This document shows positions 1-7,834 of a stretch of DNA of 15,349 nucleotides, in pieces. Below the pieces are notes generated by a model, which saw only the letters and a list, made by a program, of their open reading frames with translations, had not been told where the DNA came from and did no database searches. The DNA is from an uncultured Eubacteriales bacterium (GTDB lineage: Bacteria > Bacillota > Clostridia > Oscillospirales > Acutalibacteraceae). Each line of letters starts with the position of its first letter. The first letter of the stretch is position 1. The stretch spans positions 1-15,349 of the forward strand of contig CAKSJY010000018.1 of assembly GCA_934464585.1 (NCBI GenBank), in the 5' to 3' direction. The position numbers and the translations under genes are program-made.

Positions 1-42
1 TTCTGCCCACTTAAGCTCTTCCGCTCTCTTCAGCGTTATTTT

Positions 43-71
43 ATTATAGCATATCGTCTCGCGTTTGTCAA
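43..71 (-). promoter_or_regulatory. Consensus sigma-A promoter (downstream of a tandem pair)
   Basis: Read on the minus strand, this is a perfect TTGACA (71-66), a 17-base spacer and a perfect TATAAT (48-43). Transcription would start near position 36 and run out of the left edge. The transcribed remainder (1-36) has no start codon with a ribosome binding site. An exact consensus with an ideal spacer is typical of rRNA or tRNA operons in Firmicutes, so the missing downstream gene is inferred to be a stable RNA. A strongly expressed protein operon is also possible. Confidence 0.8.
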
Positions 72-156
72 CTACTTCCTTTCGTCTCTATCGAATTTCC
101 TTCACTTAGACTTCCTTATCTTTTCATTGACTCCGCTGTTTTTCGACAGCTTTATT

Positions 157-186
157 ATTTTATCACTTCTTCACCCTACTTGTCAA
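157..186 (-). promoter_or_regulatory. Upstream promoter of the tandem pair, with A/T-tract UP-like region
   Basis: On the minus strand, TTGACA (186-181) is followed after 18 bases by TAAAAT (162-157), five of six matches to the -10 consensus. The bases directly upstream (187-209) are alternating A and T tracts, which resembles an UP element. A small hairpin (arms 135-139 and 146-150) lies just inside the expected transcript. The pair of strong promoters about 115 bases apart resembles rRNA operon P1/P2 arrangements. No protein-coding gene is apparent between 1 and 209. Confidence 0.65.
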
Positions 187-209
187 CACCTTTTTTCAAA
201 AAATTTTTA

Positions 210-246
210 AAATAAATAAGGCAGCATTTTGATGCCTTATTTATTT
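210..246 (-). terminator. Intrinsic terminator of the rlmB operon
   Basis: A perfect 14-bp inverted repeat (210-223 with 233-246) encloses a 9-base loop. It begins 5 bases after the stop codon of the preceding minus-strand gene. The core pairs are AAGGCA with TGCCTT, and the 3' arm and following bases on the minus strand are U-rich. It would insulate the operon from the strong promoters just beyond it. The mirror arm is A/T-rich, so some termination from the other side is possible, but no plus-strand gene precedes it. Confidence 0.8.
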
Positions 247-251
247 CAATT

Positions 252-2429
252 TTATGGCCTACGAATCCTAGGAGGTATAAGCACTGCGAATATCCAAAAC
301 ATTACAAAAATTATAAGTTCTAAACAGCCTACCTGCTCAATCTTAGAATAGAATATCAAAAGTGCTGTAAGCAAAAAGCCTATAACCATAGCCACAATTT
401 GTATTGCCATAGAAAGTCCTATATTACTTTTCATTCTATAACATCCAGATACAGCTCTAATAACCGAATCAACCCTACCATTTGACGCTATATAAGCCCT
501 CGATTTATTTTCAGGATGAATTAAGTAATCCCTAAAATCTTCTGAAACTTCAACCGGCAAGATTTTTACCGTTTTAAAATACACATCGAAATTGTCTGCT
601 ATTCTTTCAACAGTAATGTTTGAATCAACAGTTCTAACTAATATATTAATCCCATCATATTCAAGCCTTTGAACTTCCTCCATTATTTTTACATCAGGAT
701 TATACTTTAATATAAAAGCCGCAAAGACTTTTCCTGCACAGGCAAAATAAGTAATATCATATCCCTTATTCTTATACTTATTTTCAAAATCTACGCTTGG
801 TGCATCAACCATAAACTTTTGAAGTAATTTTCTATTTCCTATAAGCATGCGGTCACCTTCAGACCATCCAACAACACCCTGACCATCTATGTATTCAACA
901 CTATCAACTATAGGCAGGATATTTTTTCTGCCTTGTATTATCTCATCAAACACATGCTTAAGTGGACTATCTATATCAATAAGCATGGCCGTTGCACTTA
1001 AAAGAGCCTTGTCAATCCTGCTTGTATCGAAAGTTTTTATGCCTTTAAGCACAATAGAACCCTTAGGATATAAATTGTTGGCATCAACAACTATCGAATT
1101 TATTTCAGAAAAACGTCTTAATGCCCAAAATCCTGAAATCATAGAACCTTTTTTTAACGTTTTCTTGCACAGTGACCAAAGTTGCATATTAATAGTTAAG
1201 ATTGTACTCATCGGGATACAAACGCAAGAGCTTAACGCTAAAGACGTGATAGCATAAAACACATCACCCTTCATAAAACCTGCAACTATGGCAATTGCCA
1301 CAGAAAGAACTGTTCCTAAAAGTGCCGTACTATATGCCAAATAGTCGCTTGAATCCGGGGCATAAGAAAGCTGCAAAAAGTCACTTAAAAAATCTGTCTT
1401 TTGCTGATAACAAATATTAGTTTTTTCATTATATGCACTTCTGGATACCTTACGAGCTTTGTCAATATCTGTGCATAGTTTAACAGAATACTTTTGTATA
1501 GGAGAAGATACAAATGAAAAGTTTTTTCTTACTCTTGCAGAGATAAATAATTTCCCTAATAAATTCAAAAACAAGGCTATGAGTGAAATACAGGCATATA
1601 TAGGATATTTCCCATTTAGCACAAAACGATCCGGAAATATCATTGCAGCTATCAATTGAATCCCTGCACAAACTGAGGCAAAGGCAACTGCACTATCACA
1701 ATTCCCCTCAAGCTTAAATAACGAAACAAGACCCCTTGTCATGTCTTTTAACATTAAACAAAATGATGATGCAAGTATTACAAAACAAAAAATCGAAAAC
1801 ACTAACGGAAATTTATTCTGAAACAACTCACTTGGCCAGGATGGATCTATTCTAATAATAATGGTCGGAACTAAAACCAAAAGCATAAAAATCGCTGATA
1901 GCACCGTTTTTATAAATAGAGAATGAAACTCCTTATTTAGCTGGGTTTTTATATAAGGTATATCACCTGTTTTCTTATAGTCTTCTATAATATTAGAACT
2001 ACGCTTTTGGATAAACTTTAAATCAAGTTGCTCGTCTTTTTCTCTTCCAAATACAGTAAATTTATGTCTATGGTATATATTTTCTTTTTGTTTTTCTTTA
2101 ATTTTTGAATCCGTATCTTCAAATCTATTTTTCTTAGTCTTTGCAGTATCTCTTTTTTTATGTTCATAAGATGATGAAAAATCCTCAAAATTAGAAATAG
2201 AATCCTTTTCTTTATTTTTCTTTTCTTTTATCAGGCTTTGAACATTAAGATTTAGCTTTTCCATATCGAAATTGTCATCATTATCAGCATCTCGTTTATT
2301 ATCCTTTTTATGAGCTATAGGATACACTTTAATTTGATCATCATTTTCACCATTTTCATATACCAACGATTCTACTTCATCCAAAATATCTATCATAGAG
2401 TCTCTATTGGTATCTTTTTCTCTATCCAT
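252..2429 (-). CDS. Degenerate P-type ATPase-like membrane protein (predicted pseudoenzyme)
   Basis: This is a 725-residue protein. The ATG at 2429 is chosen because GGGGGTG lies just upstream; a TTG at 2450 would overlap rlmB and has no such site. Residues 1-165 are a highly charged, probably cytosolic, extension. Hydrophobic segments occur near 174-192, 208-228, 245-268, 274-293, 365-418, 673-694 and 701-721. The order of blocks follows heavy-metal P-type ATPases: a membrane segment with a VCIP motif where CPC would be, then IVVDANNLYPKG (446-457) where the phosphorylation motif DKTGTLTxG belongs, then SPLKHVF in place of the HP motif, a retained GQGVVG of the nucleotide-binding domain, TVDS for TGDN and SNGRVDS for GDGxND. 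The Asp of the first motif survives but its Lys-Thr-Gly-Thr does not. The reading frame is long and intact, so this is probably a retained non-catalytic protein rather than a decaying pseudogene. It is translated directly after rlmB. Its function is unknown; sensing or scaffolding is speculation. Confidence 0.8.
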   Translation of the reverse strand: MDREKDTNRDSMIDILDEVESLVYENGENDDQIKVYPIAHKKDNKRDADNDDNFDMEKLNLNVQSLIKEKKNKEKDSISNFEDFSSSYEHKKRDTAKTKKNRFEDTDSKIKEKQKENIYHRHKFTVFGREKDEQLDLKFIQKRSSNIIEDYKKTGDIPYIKTQLNKEFHSLFIKTVLSAIFMLLVLVPTIIIRIDPSWPSELFQNKFPLVFSIFCFVILASSFCLMLKDMTRGLVSLFKLEGNCDSAVAFASVCAGIQLIAAMIFPDRFVLNGKYPIYACISLIALFLNLLGKLFISARVRKNFSFVSSPIQKYSVKLCTDIDKARKVSRSAYNEKTNICYQQKTDFLSDFLQLSYAPDSSDYLAYSTALLGTVLSVAIAIVAGFMKGDVFYAITSLALSSCVCIPMSTILTINMQLWSLCKKTLKKGSMISGFWALRRFSEINSIVVDANNLYPKGSIVLKGIKTFDTSRIDKALLSATAMLIDIDSPLKHVFDEIIQGRKNILPIVDSVEYIDGQGVVGWSEGDRMLIGNRKLLQKFMVDAPSVDFENKYKNKGYDITYFACAGKVFAAFILKYNPDVKIMEEVQRLEYDGINILVRTVDSNITVERIADNFDVYFKTVKILPVEVSEDFRDYLIHPENKSRAYIASNGRVDSVIRAVSGCYRMKSNIGLSMAIQIVAMVIGFLLTALLIFYSKIEQVGCLELIIFVMFWIFAVLIPPRIRRP

Positions 2430-2446
2430 AAACACACCCCCAAAAT

Positions 2447-3187
2447 TCAAATACTTCTTTGCCTAGCAATTTCATACATAATTATTCCAGCCGCAACCGA
2501 TGCATTAAGAGACTGTATTTTCCCTTTCATTGGAAGAGAAACCAATACATCACATTTTTCCTTAACAAGTCGGCTTATGCCCTTGCCTTCATTTCCTATA
2601 ACTAAAGCGACAGCTCCTCTCATGTCGGTATCGCACCAAGAACTCCCTACCATATCAGTTCCATATACCCATACTCCACGTTTTTTCAATTCATCTACGG
2701 TTGATGCTATATTAAATACCTTTGCTACATGTATATGCTCAATTGCACCTGCAGAAGCCTTCCCAACAGAATATGTTAACCCTACTGATCTCCTTTTAGG
2801 AATTATAATTCCATGTACACCTGCCCCCTCGGCCGTTCTTATAATAGCTCCCAAATTATGCGGATCTTCTATTCCATCCAAAATCAAAATAAAAGGAGGT
2901 TCTCCTCTTTCTTCACTTAGCTTAAATATATCATCAATAGTTGAATACTCTTTCACAGCACTTACTGCTATTATCCCCTGATGGTTTTCACTTTCGGACA
3001 TCATATCTAATTTTTTACTATCTACTTCCTTTACCACAATCCCTCTTAACTTGGCTTGCTTAAATATATCAGAAAGTGTTTTATTTCTTATATTAGAAAC
3101 TAGAATTGTATCTATTGCTCTTTTAGATTTTATCGCTTCCTTTACAGCATTTCTACCTATTACTAGACTTTCGCTATTATTATTCAT
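2447..3187 (-). CDS. rlmB: 23S rRNA (guanosine-2'-O-)-methyltransferase, RlmB/TrmH (SpoU) family
   Basis: The 246-residue protein matches the usual length of RlmB, which methylates the 2'-O of a guanosine in the peptidyl-transferase region of 23S rRNA with S-adenosylmethionine as donor. Residues 5-80 form the small substrate-binding domain. The three SpoU motifs follow: DPHNLGAIIRTA (108-119, with the conserved Asn and Arg), LVIGNEGKGISRL (195-207) and LPMKGKIQSLNASVAAG (218-234), which build the knotted SAM site. The ATG at 3187 has GAGGG about 7 bases upstream. Its TGA stop lies 17 bases before the ATG of the next gene, so the two are probably co-transcribed. A -10-like TATTAT can be seen on the minus strand upstream (around 3220-3230), but no good -35. 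The related TrmH family cannot be excluded from sequence alone. Confidence 0.9.
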   Translation of the reverse strand: MNNNSESLVIGRNAVKEAIKSKRAIDTILVSNIRNKTLSDIFKQAKLRGIVVKEVDSKKLDMMSESENHQGIIAVSAVKEYSTIDDIFKLSEERGEPPFILILDGIEDPHNLGAIIRTAEGAGVHGIIIPKRRSVGLTYSVGKASAGAIEHIHVAKVFNIASTVDELKKRGVWVYGTDMVGSSWCDTDMRGAVALVIGNEGKGISRLVKEKCDVLVSLPMKGKIQSLNASVAAGIIMYEIARQRSI

Positions 3188-3303
3188 GGTATTCCCTCAA
3201 ATCGTATTTTTTACAGTTATATTTATAATAACATATTGCCCTTAAAAATAAAAGTAACTTTAATATATCGCTTTAAATTTATATTGATTAAATTCTTCAT
3301 AGA

Positions 3304-3331
3304 TTGACTTTCAATTACTATATGATATAAT
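3304..3331 (+). promoter_or_regulatory. Sigma-A-like promoter of the five-gene array
   Basis: TTGACT (3304-3309), a 16-base spacer and TATAAT (3326-3331) precede the first array gene. A start near 3338 would give a leader of about 40 bases. This is the only convincing promoter seen upstream of or within the array. The 71-82 base gaps between later genes are very AT-rich and hold only weak -10-like hexamers, so transcription of all five genes from here is the simplest model. Confidence 0.7.
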
Positions 3332-3376
3332 TATAATAAAGATGAGACATATATATTTATATAGGTAGTGATATTT

Positions 3377-5794
3377 ATGTATGCAGGAAAAAACAAACGT
3401 TTAGGTCCAGGATTTTCATCAATATATAAAACTGATCCGTGGCAAAAGGAGCAACATGCTTTCGAAGTACGCTTAGGTAAGTACGCCTATAACCACTCTA
3501 GATCTCATGCAGCGGTAAATAAAGCCCTTAGTCGAATGAAAAATGTTTTGTGGGCATACTATTATGACCAATTTGTAAAACTCCGTACAAAAGACTTCTT
3601 CCTCGAAGCCTTTACTAAAGATGATCCATCCAGTGCAGGACAAGTCGGAAGGATGGTTGAAGAAGGAATCTTTAATATTGTTGGTAAAGAACTTATCAAT
3701 AAATTTGATGATCGTTTACCGGATACAAATGGCAATCTACGTGAAAAAATGACCGCATTTTATAACGCTGCCTACTATAACGCTTCCGGTAAATCGAAGG
3801 AAGATGCTGCTAAAGCAATCAATTTCAAAAACATAATGCAAAAAATTGTTACCTCTGACAGCCGTATGAGCAATTATTTGATAAATAAATTAAATCTTAA
3901 CAAAGAGTCTGTTGAGGAAATGAAAAAGCAAAGCAGTAAAAATATTTTTAAGGCGGGATTTTTATCCGGACTTCACAATATATTCAGCGGGCCTGATGTA
4001 TATAGCTGTCCGGTTATGGCATTTAATACCAAGGATTCATCAGACAGTTATGTTAAAAACTACCTTAGATACAAAGCCAGAGACCACAAAAACGATCCTC
4101 CTCTATTTGTAGATCAAACCGACCCAAATAATTTGGGATATCATAAAAATGATTACCAAGATGAAATGGGACTTAAGCGTAGTGAACGAGAAAAAAACTT
4201 TCAACAAAAGGAAATAGATAAATGGGACTTAATGCATGATTTCACAAAGATTTATATAGAACCACTACCGTCTAAAAACTCAAAAACAACTAATGAAATT
4301 GAAGTAAACCATATTGCTCGTTCCCCTATAATAAGTGGTAAATTTACACGTCATATACCAGAGCTACCTCTTAACGATGTTAAAAAGTTACAACGCGAGT
4401 TGGGGTTTTTCCTAATTGCAGGTATGTCTGGAACAACAGGCAGAATGCTTAATACAGTGAAATGGTTGGGATTTAATCACGAAGATCTCTTAAACTTTAG
4501 ACTTGCCCTTATGGGATGGATGCTTCCTGAAGAGGATCACTCTCTATATGAAATATTAACAGGTTCTCATATGGTTGGTGTTCGTGGTAAGGAGGTTCTA
4601 ACTGATGCTGATACAATGGACAAAACTATAGATCCTTTAAGTGAAAATGAAATTTGTGAAAATTGTGGGATAGAGTATAGTAGCCCCATCTTTCAAAGCA
4701 ATAGCAAAACAAAACTATTCCCTTCTGACCTTTTTTGCATTGAAAATCTATCATCTAATTCCATATTCATACCACACAATGAGCCAACCGATGAGTCAAC
4801 CGAAAAATCTAGTGAAAGATCGAGCGAAGTATCAACAGATTCTTCATCTTCAGATACTCCGGAACAATATAAACCAGCCATAAAGGCTGCTAAATCATCG
4901 ATTCAACTGCTTAATGATGCATTAATATTTAGTAATTTTAGGCCCGGATTTAGATTAAAATACTCTAGCCTTTTATATCTTGGGTTGAGAGACCAAATAT
5001 ACAATAAAATTTTAACTAAATTACAAAAATACCTCGAGCACAAAATGAAGCCACAAAAATTGCCAAAAAGTTTCTCTAGATATATGAAAAATAACGACTT
5101 TGCAAATCTTTCATATCCAGAAATTAAAAATGCTAACAAAATTTTCAAAACACTTTCTAAACAGTATACATCTTATATCAATACTGCTTTTAATGAATCA
5201 AAACGCAATATAGCAAATTCACTAGAATCATTTATTAATGTATTCAAAACAGACAATAATGAATTTTCAAACATCAATGTCTTTGAGCTATACAATGATA
5301 TAAATCTTTACCTTAAAGAATGCAGCAACCAAGCAGCTCGATTTATTATAACTGAGGAACTCTACCTTTCCCCCTTTGGATCAGGTATGGACAAACTTTT
5401 AGATGATTCCTATTTAGCCTGCAATATGTTACAAAATTATTTACAAAATACACCTAAATACAGTGGGTGTACATATAGCAAGCAAAAAATGCGACTTTCC
5501 TATTACCCAGGAAACATAATAACTACCTCAACATTCACAAGTACAAGTAAAGATGAATCAGCCGTTTCTGATAATAAAGGTGTTATGCTAGTATTTGATT
5601 TAAAAAATGCCGGAGTAGAACTAGGACATGGACGTAACGATCCGGTTTTAATTCCACCAGGTTCTAAATTTGTAGTTGAGGATGTAGAAACTAAATCACA
5701 GGAAACGAACAAAGTTAAATATATATACTTGAAATCAATCGGAAATAAAGTTACATATAAACCCCCAAGGATATCCCCAACAAAGTTTTACTAA
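3377..5794 (+). CDS. Array protein 1: conserved N-terminal module with ADP-ribosyltransferase-like C-terminus
   Basis: This 805-residue protein is the longest of the five paralogs. The ATG at 3377 is chosen over the GTG at 3368 because the GTG lies inside the ribosome binding site AGGTAGTGAT. Residues 1-431 are the constant part: an N-terminal block with YKTDPWQKEQHAFE, a middle block with GWMLPEEDHSLYEIL (380-394) and a terminal Cys-Gly (430-431). A Ser/Thr/Glu-rich linker follows (about 470-493), then a helical stretch and an ADP-ribosyltransferase-like end. That end has YSK (700-702) at the Tyr-Arg-Gly position and FTSTS (720-724) as the STS motif. LIPPGSKF (758-765) follows the expected ExE site, which here reads Asn-Asp-Pro. 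Arg and catalytic Glu are thus both missing, so catalysis is doubtful. The tail is PTKFY. There is no signal peptide or membrane segment. The fold assignment rests on motif order only. Confidence 0.7.
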   Translation: MYAGKNKRLGPGFSSIYKTDPWQKEQHAFEVRLGKYAYNHSRSHAAVNKALSRMKNVLWAYYYDQFVKLRTKDFFLEAFTKDDPSSAGQVGRMVEEGIFNIVGKELINKFDDRLPDTNGNLREKMTAFYNAAYYNASGKSKEDAAKAINFKNIMQKIVTSDSRMSNYLINKLNLNKESVEEMKKQSSKNIFKAGFLSGLHNIFSGPDVYSCPVMAFNTKDSSDSYVKNYLRYKARDHKNDPPLFVDQTDPNNLGYHKNDYQDEMGLKRSEREKNFQQKEIDKWDLMHDFTKIYIEPLPSKNSKTTNEIEVNHIARSPIISGKFTRHIPELPLNDVKKLQRELGFFLIAGMSGTTGRMLNTVKWLGFNHEDLLNFRLALMGWMLPEEDHSLYEILTGSHMVGVRGKEVLTDADTMDKTIDPLSENEICENCGIEYSSPIFQSNSKTKLFPSDLFCIENLSSNSIFIPHNEPTDESTEKSSERSSEVSTDSSSSDTPEQYKPAIKAAKSSIQLLNDALIFSNFRPGFRLKYSSLLYLGLRDQIYNKILTKLQKYLEHKMKPQKLPKSFSRYMKNNDFANLSYPEIKNANKIFKTLSKQYTSYINTAFNESKRNIANSLESFINVFKTDNNEFSNINVFELYNDINLYLKECSNQAARFIITEELYLSPFGSGMDKLLDDSYLACNMLQNYLQNTPKYSGCTYSKQKMRLSYYPGNIITTSTFTSTSKDESAVSDNKGVMLVFDLKNAGVELGHGRNDPVLIPPGSKFVVEDVETKSQETNKVKYIYLKSIGNKVTYKPPRISPTKFY
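4511..4643 (+). repeat. Homogenised 133-bp block, copy in array gene 1
   Basis: This stretch matches 7018-7150 in gene 2 with three substitutions and no gap, clearly above the divergence of the flanking constant regions. It encodes the GWMLPEEDHSLYEIL core and ends just before the constant/variable junction. Confidence 0.85.
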
Positions 5795-5798
5795 TCAT
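5783..5798 (+). repeat. Shared gene-end element AAGTTTTAYTAATCAT
   Basis: This element covers the last three codons (Lys-Phe-Tyr), the stop and four further bases of array gene 1. It recurs at the ends of gene 3 (10043-10058) and gene 4 (11971-11986). AAGTTTTATTAA alone recurs at 14253-14264, past the present stop of gene 5. Gene 2 lacks it. It marks the left edge of the large duplication. Confidence 0.8.
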
Positions 5799-5868
5799 CT
5801 GATAATATATTTTATTGTACCAATTCTTTCGTATTTAATATTTTATATTGATTGTGATGGTGATAATT

Positions 5869-7752
5869 ATGTATACAAACAGAGCTAAGATCTCAAACTC
5901 AGAATATTCAGCAATATATAAAACCCCTGAATGGCAGAGAGAACAACATGACTTTGAAATGCGCTTGGGCAATTATGCAAATACACACCCTAAATCCCAC
6001 GAAGCCATAAATAAAGCACTCAGCCGAATGAAAAATGTTTTATGCACATATTACCACGATCAATTTGTAACCTTAGGAAATACAGAGTTTGCTTTAAGGG
6101 CTTTTACTAAAGATGATCCGTCAAGTGCCGGACAAGTAGGCCGAATGGTGGGAGAGGGAATTTTTAAAATCATTGGTGATAAATTCACAAAAGAAATTGA
6201 CGATAGTTTATCCGGCTCAAGTGGTAATCTACGTGAAAAAATGACTGCATTTTATAACGCTGCCTACTATAACTCCTCTGGTAAATCGAAGAAAGATTCT
6301 TCTAAAGCAATTAACTTTAAAAATATAATGCAAAAAATTGTTACTTCAGATAATAATATAAGCAATCAATTAATAAGTGATTTAAATCTTGACAAAACAT
6401 CTGTTGATGAAATAAAGGGACACAGTAGTAAAAATATTTTTAAAACCGAGTTTTTATCGAGTCTTCATAATATATTCAGCGGTCCTGATGTGTATAGTTG
6501 TCCCGTTATGGCATTTAATTCTAAAGATTCATCAGACAGTTATATTAAAAACTTCTTTAGGTATAAGTCTAGAGATCATAAAGGTGATTCTGAAAATATA
6601 TATAACCAAAACTCCAGCGACATTAAATTCGATCCAAACGCTTCTGGAATTCGCCCAAAAGACTATCAAGATAAAATGGGACTCAAGCGTAGTGAACGCG
6701 AATTAGCTTTTCAGCAACATGCTATAAATCAATATAATCAATATAACCTTGATAATTACATAATGTATACCCCTAAGACATTATACGAAACTGATAAGGC
6801 CCCCCAGACAATATTTACCGAACGCTCTCCTATAAAAAGTGGTAAATTTGTTCGTTATATAGTTGATAACTCCCCTCTTAGTGACACTAATAAACTTACG
6901 GGTAATTCTGGGTTCTCCCTTATTGCAGGTATGTCCGGAACAACAGGCAGAATGCTTAATACAGTAAGATGGTTAGGTTTTCACGGTGAAGATCTCATAA
7001 ATTTTAGACTTGCTCTTATGGGATGGATGCTTCCTGAAGAGGATCATTCTCTATATGAAATATTAACAGGTTCTCATATGGTTGGTGTTCGTGGTAAGGA
7101 GGTTCTAACTGATGCTGACACAATGGACAAAACTATAGATCCCTTAAGTGAGTACGAAATTAGGGAAAATTGTGGGGCAAATTATATTAATAAAGATAGT
7201 AATAAACATCATGGATACCTACTCCCTATTGAAAGCCATTTTTTAAGACAATGTCACCCCGGTTCAGTGCAAGAAACAAGCACCTACTCCGAGCTTTCTA
7301 CACCCACTACAGATTACCTACAACATGTATCTGAGTATTCTGGTCGTGTATATAGTGGACAAAAAGTTTCAACCACTTATTGTCCTGGAAATACAATCGT
7401 TTCCTCAGCACTCACAGTCACAAATAAGAAAAGACCTCATCTAAATAGCTGTTATAAAAATACACTATTAGTATTTGATCTATACAACACAACAGTTGAT
7501 ATAAGAGATAGCAATCCTGAGCAAATTTTAATCCCACCCGGCTCTAAATTTAAAGTTAAAAAAGTAGAAACTGATTCAGAAGATGGAAATGAAAATAAAT
7601 CTACAAAAAATAACCTAAAAATTAAATATATTTACTTAGAATCATTTGACAACCGCTTAAATAAAACATCTAACTATAATCTTGACAATTTAACTAGTTT
7701 TAAATATAATTCATCAAACATACCACCAAACGAATTCCATGAATCTATTTAA
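5869..7752 (+). CDS. Array protein 2: conserved N-terminal module with a short, degenerate ADP-ribosyltransferase-like end
   Basis: The product has 627 residues. The start at 5869 follows GGTGAT, which pairs with the 16S rRNA end; a TTG at 5848 lies upstream of that site. The constant part (1-436) is closest to that of protein 1, including a DNA-level near-identity over the HSLYEIL core (393-399). The variable part is much shorter: only about 55 residues separate the Cys-Gly from VYSGQ (494-498), so the helical lobe normally ahead of the ADP-ribosyltransferase core is missing. The STS position reads LTVTN (515-519), and the catalytic Glu position before LIPPGSKF is Gln (552). The C-terminus, IPPNEFHESI, departs from the Lys-Phe-Tyr tail of its siblings. 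It appears to be a deleted, non-catalytic member, though the frame is intact. A short LLPIESH after the junction is shared with protein 4. Confidence 0.7.
   Translation: MYTNRAKISNSEYSAIYKTPEWQREQHDFEMRLGNYANTHPKSHEAINKALSRMKNVLCTYYHDQFVTLGNTEFALRAFTKDDPSSAGQVGRMVGEGIFKIIGDKFTKEIDDSLSGSSGNLREKMTAFYNAAYYNSSGKSKKDSSKAINFKNIMQKIVTSDNNISNQLISDLNLDKTSVDEIKGHSSKNIFKTEFLSSLHNIFSGPDVYSCPVMAFNSKDSSDSYIKNFFRYKSRDHKGDSENIYNQNSSDIKFDPNASGIRPKDYQDKMGLKRSERELAFQQHAINQYNQYNLDNYIMYTPKTLYETDKAPQTIFTERSPIKSGKFVRYIVDNSPLSDTNKLTGNSGFSLIAGMSGTTGRMLNTVRWLGFHGEDLINFRLALMGWMLPEEDHSLYEILTGSHMVGVRGKEVLTDADTMDKTIDPLSEYEIRENCGANYINKDSNKHHGYLLPIESHFLRQCHPGSVQETSTYSELSTPTTDYLQHVSEYSGRVYSGQKVSTTYCPGNTIVSSALTVTNKKRPHLNSCYKNTLLVFDLYNTTVDIRDSNPEQILIPPGSKFKVKKVETDSEDGNENKSTKNNLKIKYIYLESFDNRLNKTSNYNLDNLTSFKYNSSNIPPNEFHESI
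7018..7150 (+). repeat. Homogenised 133-bp block, copy in array gene 2
   Basis: This is the partner of 4511-4643. The three differences are synonymous third-position C/T changes, consistent with recent gene conversion or very strong constraint. Confidence 0.85.
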
Positions 7753-7820
7753 AAATATATCTTATTATATTATTGGATTTTATATGTAAAACTTATTATT
7801 AAAGGCAAATATATTTATAT

Positions 7821-7830
7821 AGGAGGTGAT
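7821..7830 (+). promoter_or_regulatory. Full-length Shine-Dalgarno of array gene 3
   Basis: AGGAGGTGAT is a complete complement of the 16S rRNA 3' end. It lies 4 bases before the GTG at 7835, or 8 bases counted from AGGAGG. The GTG at 7826 lies inside it, so that codon cannot be the start. The sites of the other four genes are partial versions of the same sequence. Confidence 0.85.
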
Positions 7831-7834
7831 ATTT

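Noticed and set aside
135..150. Small hairpin GCTGT-TTTTCG-ACAGC as a terminator
   Set aside because: The stem is only 5 bp and no proper U-tract follows on the minus strand. It is more likely part of a leader transcript.
2310..2981. Plus-strand open frame of 223 codons opposite rlmB and the ATPase-like gene
   Set aside because: It has no ribosome binding site, lies antisense across two well-supported genes and its protein has no recognisable pattern.
3377..3600. WXG100- or LXG-like type VII secretion N-terminus in the array proteins
   Set aside because: There are Trp residues and helical character near the start, but no Trp-x-Gly turn between helices and no LXG motif, so the claim is not supported.
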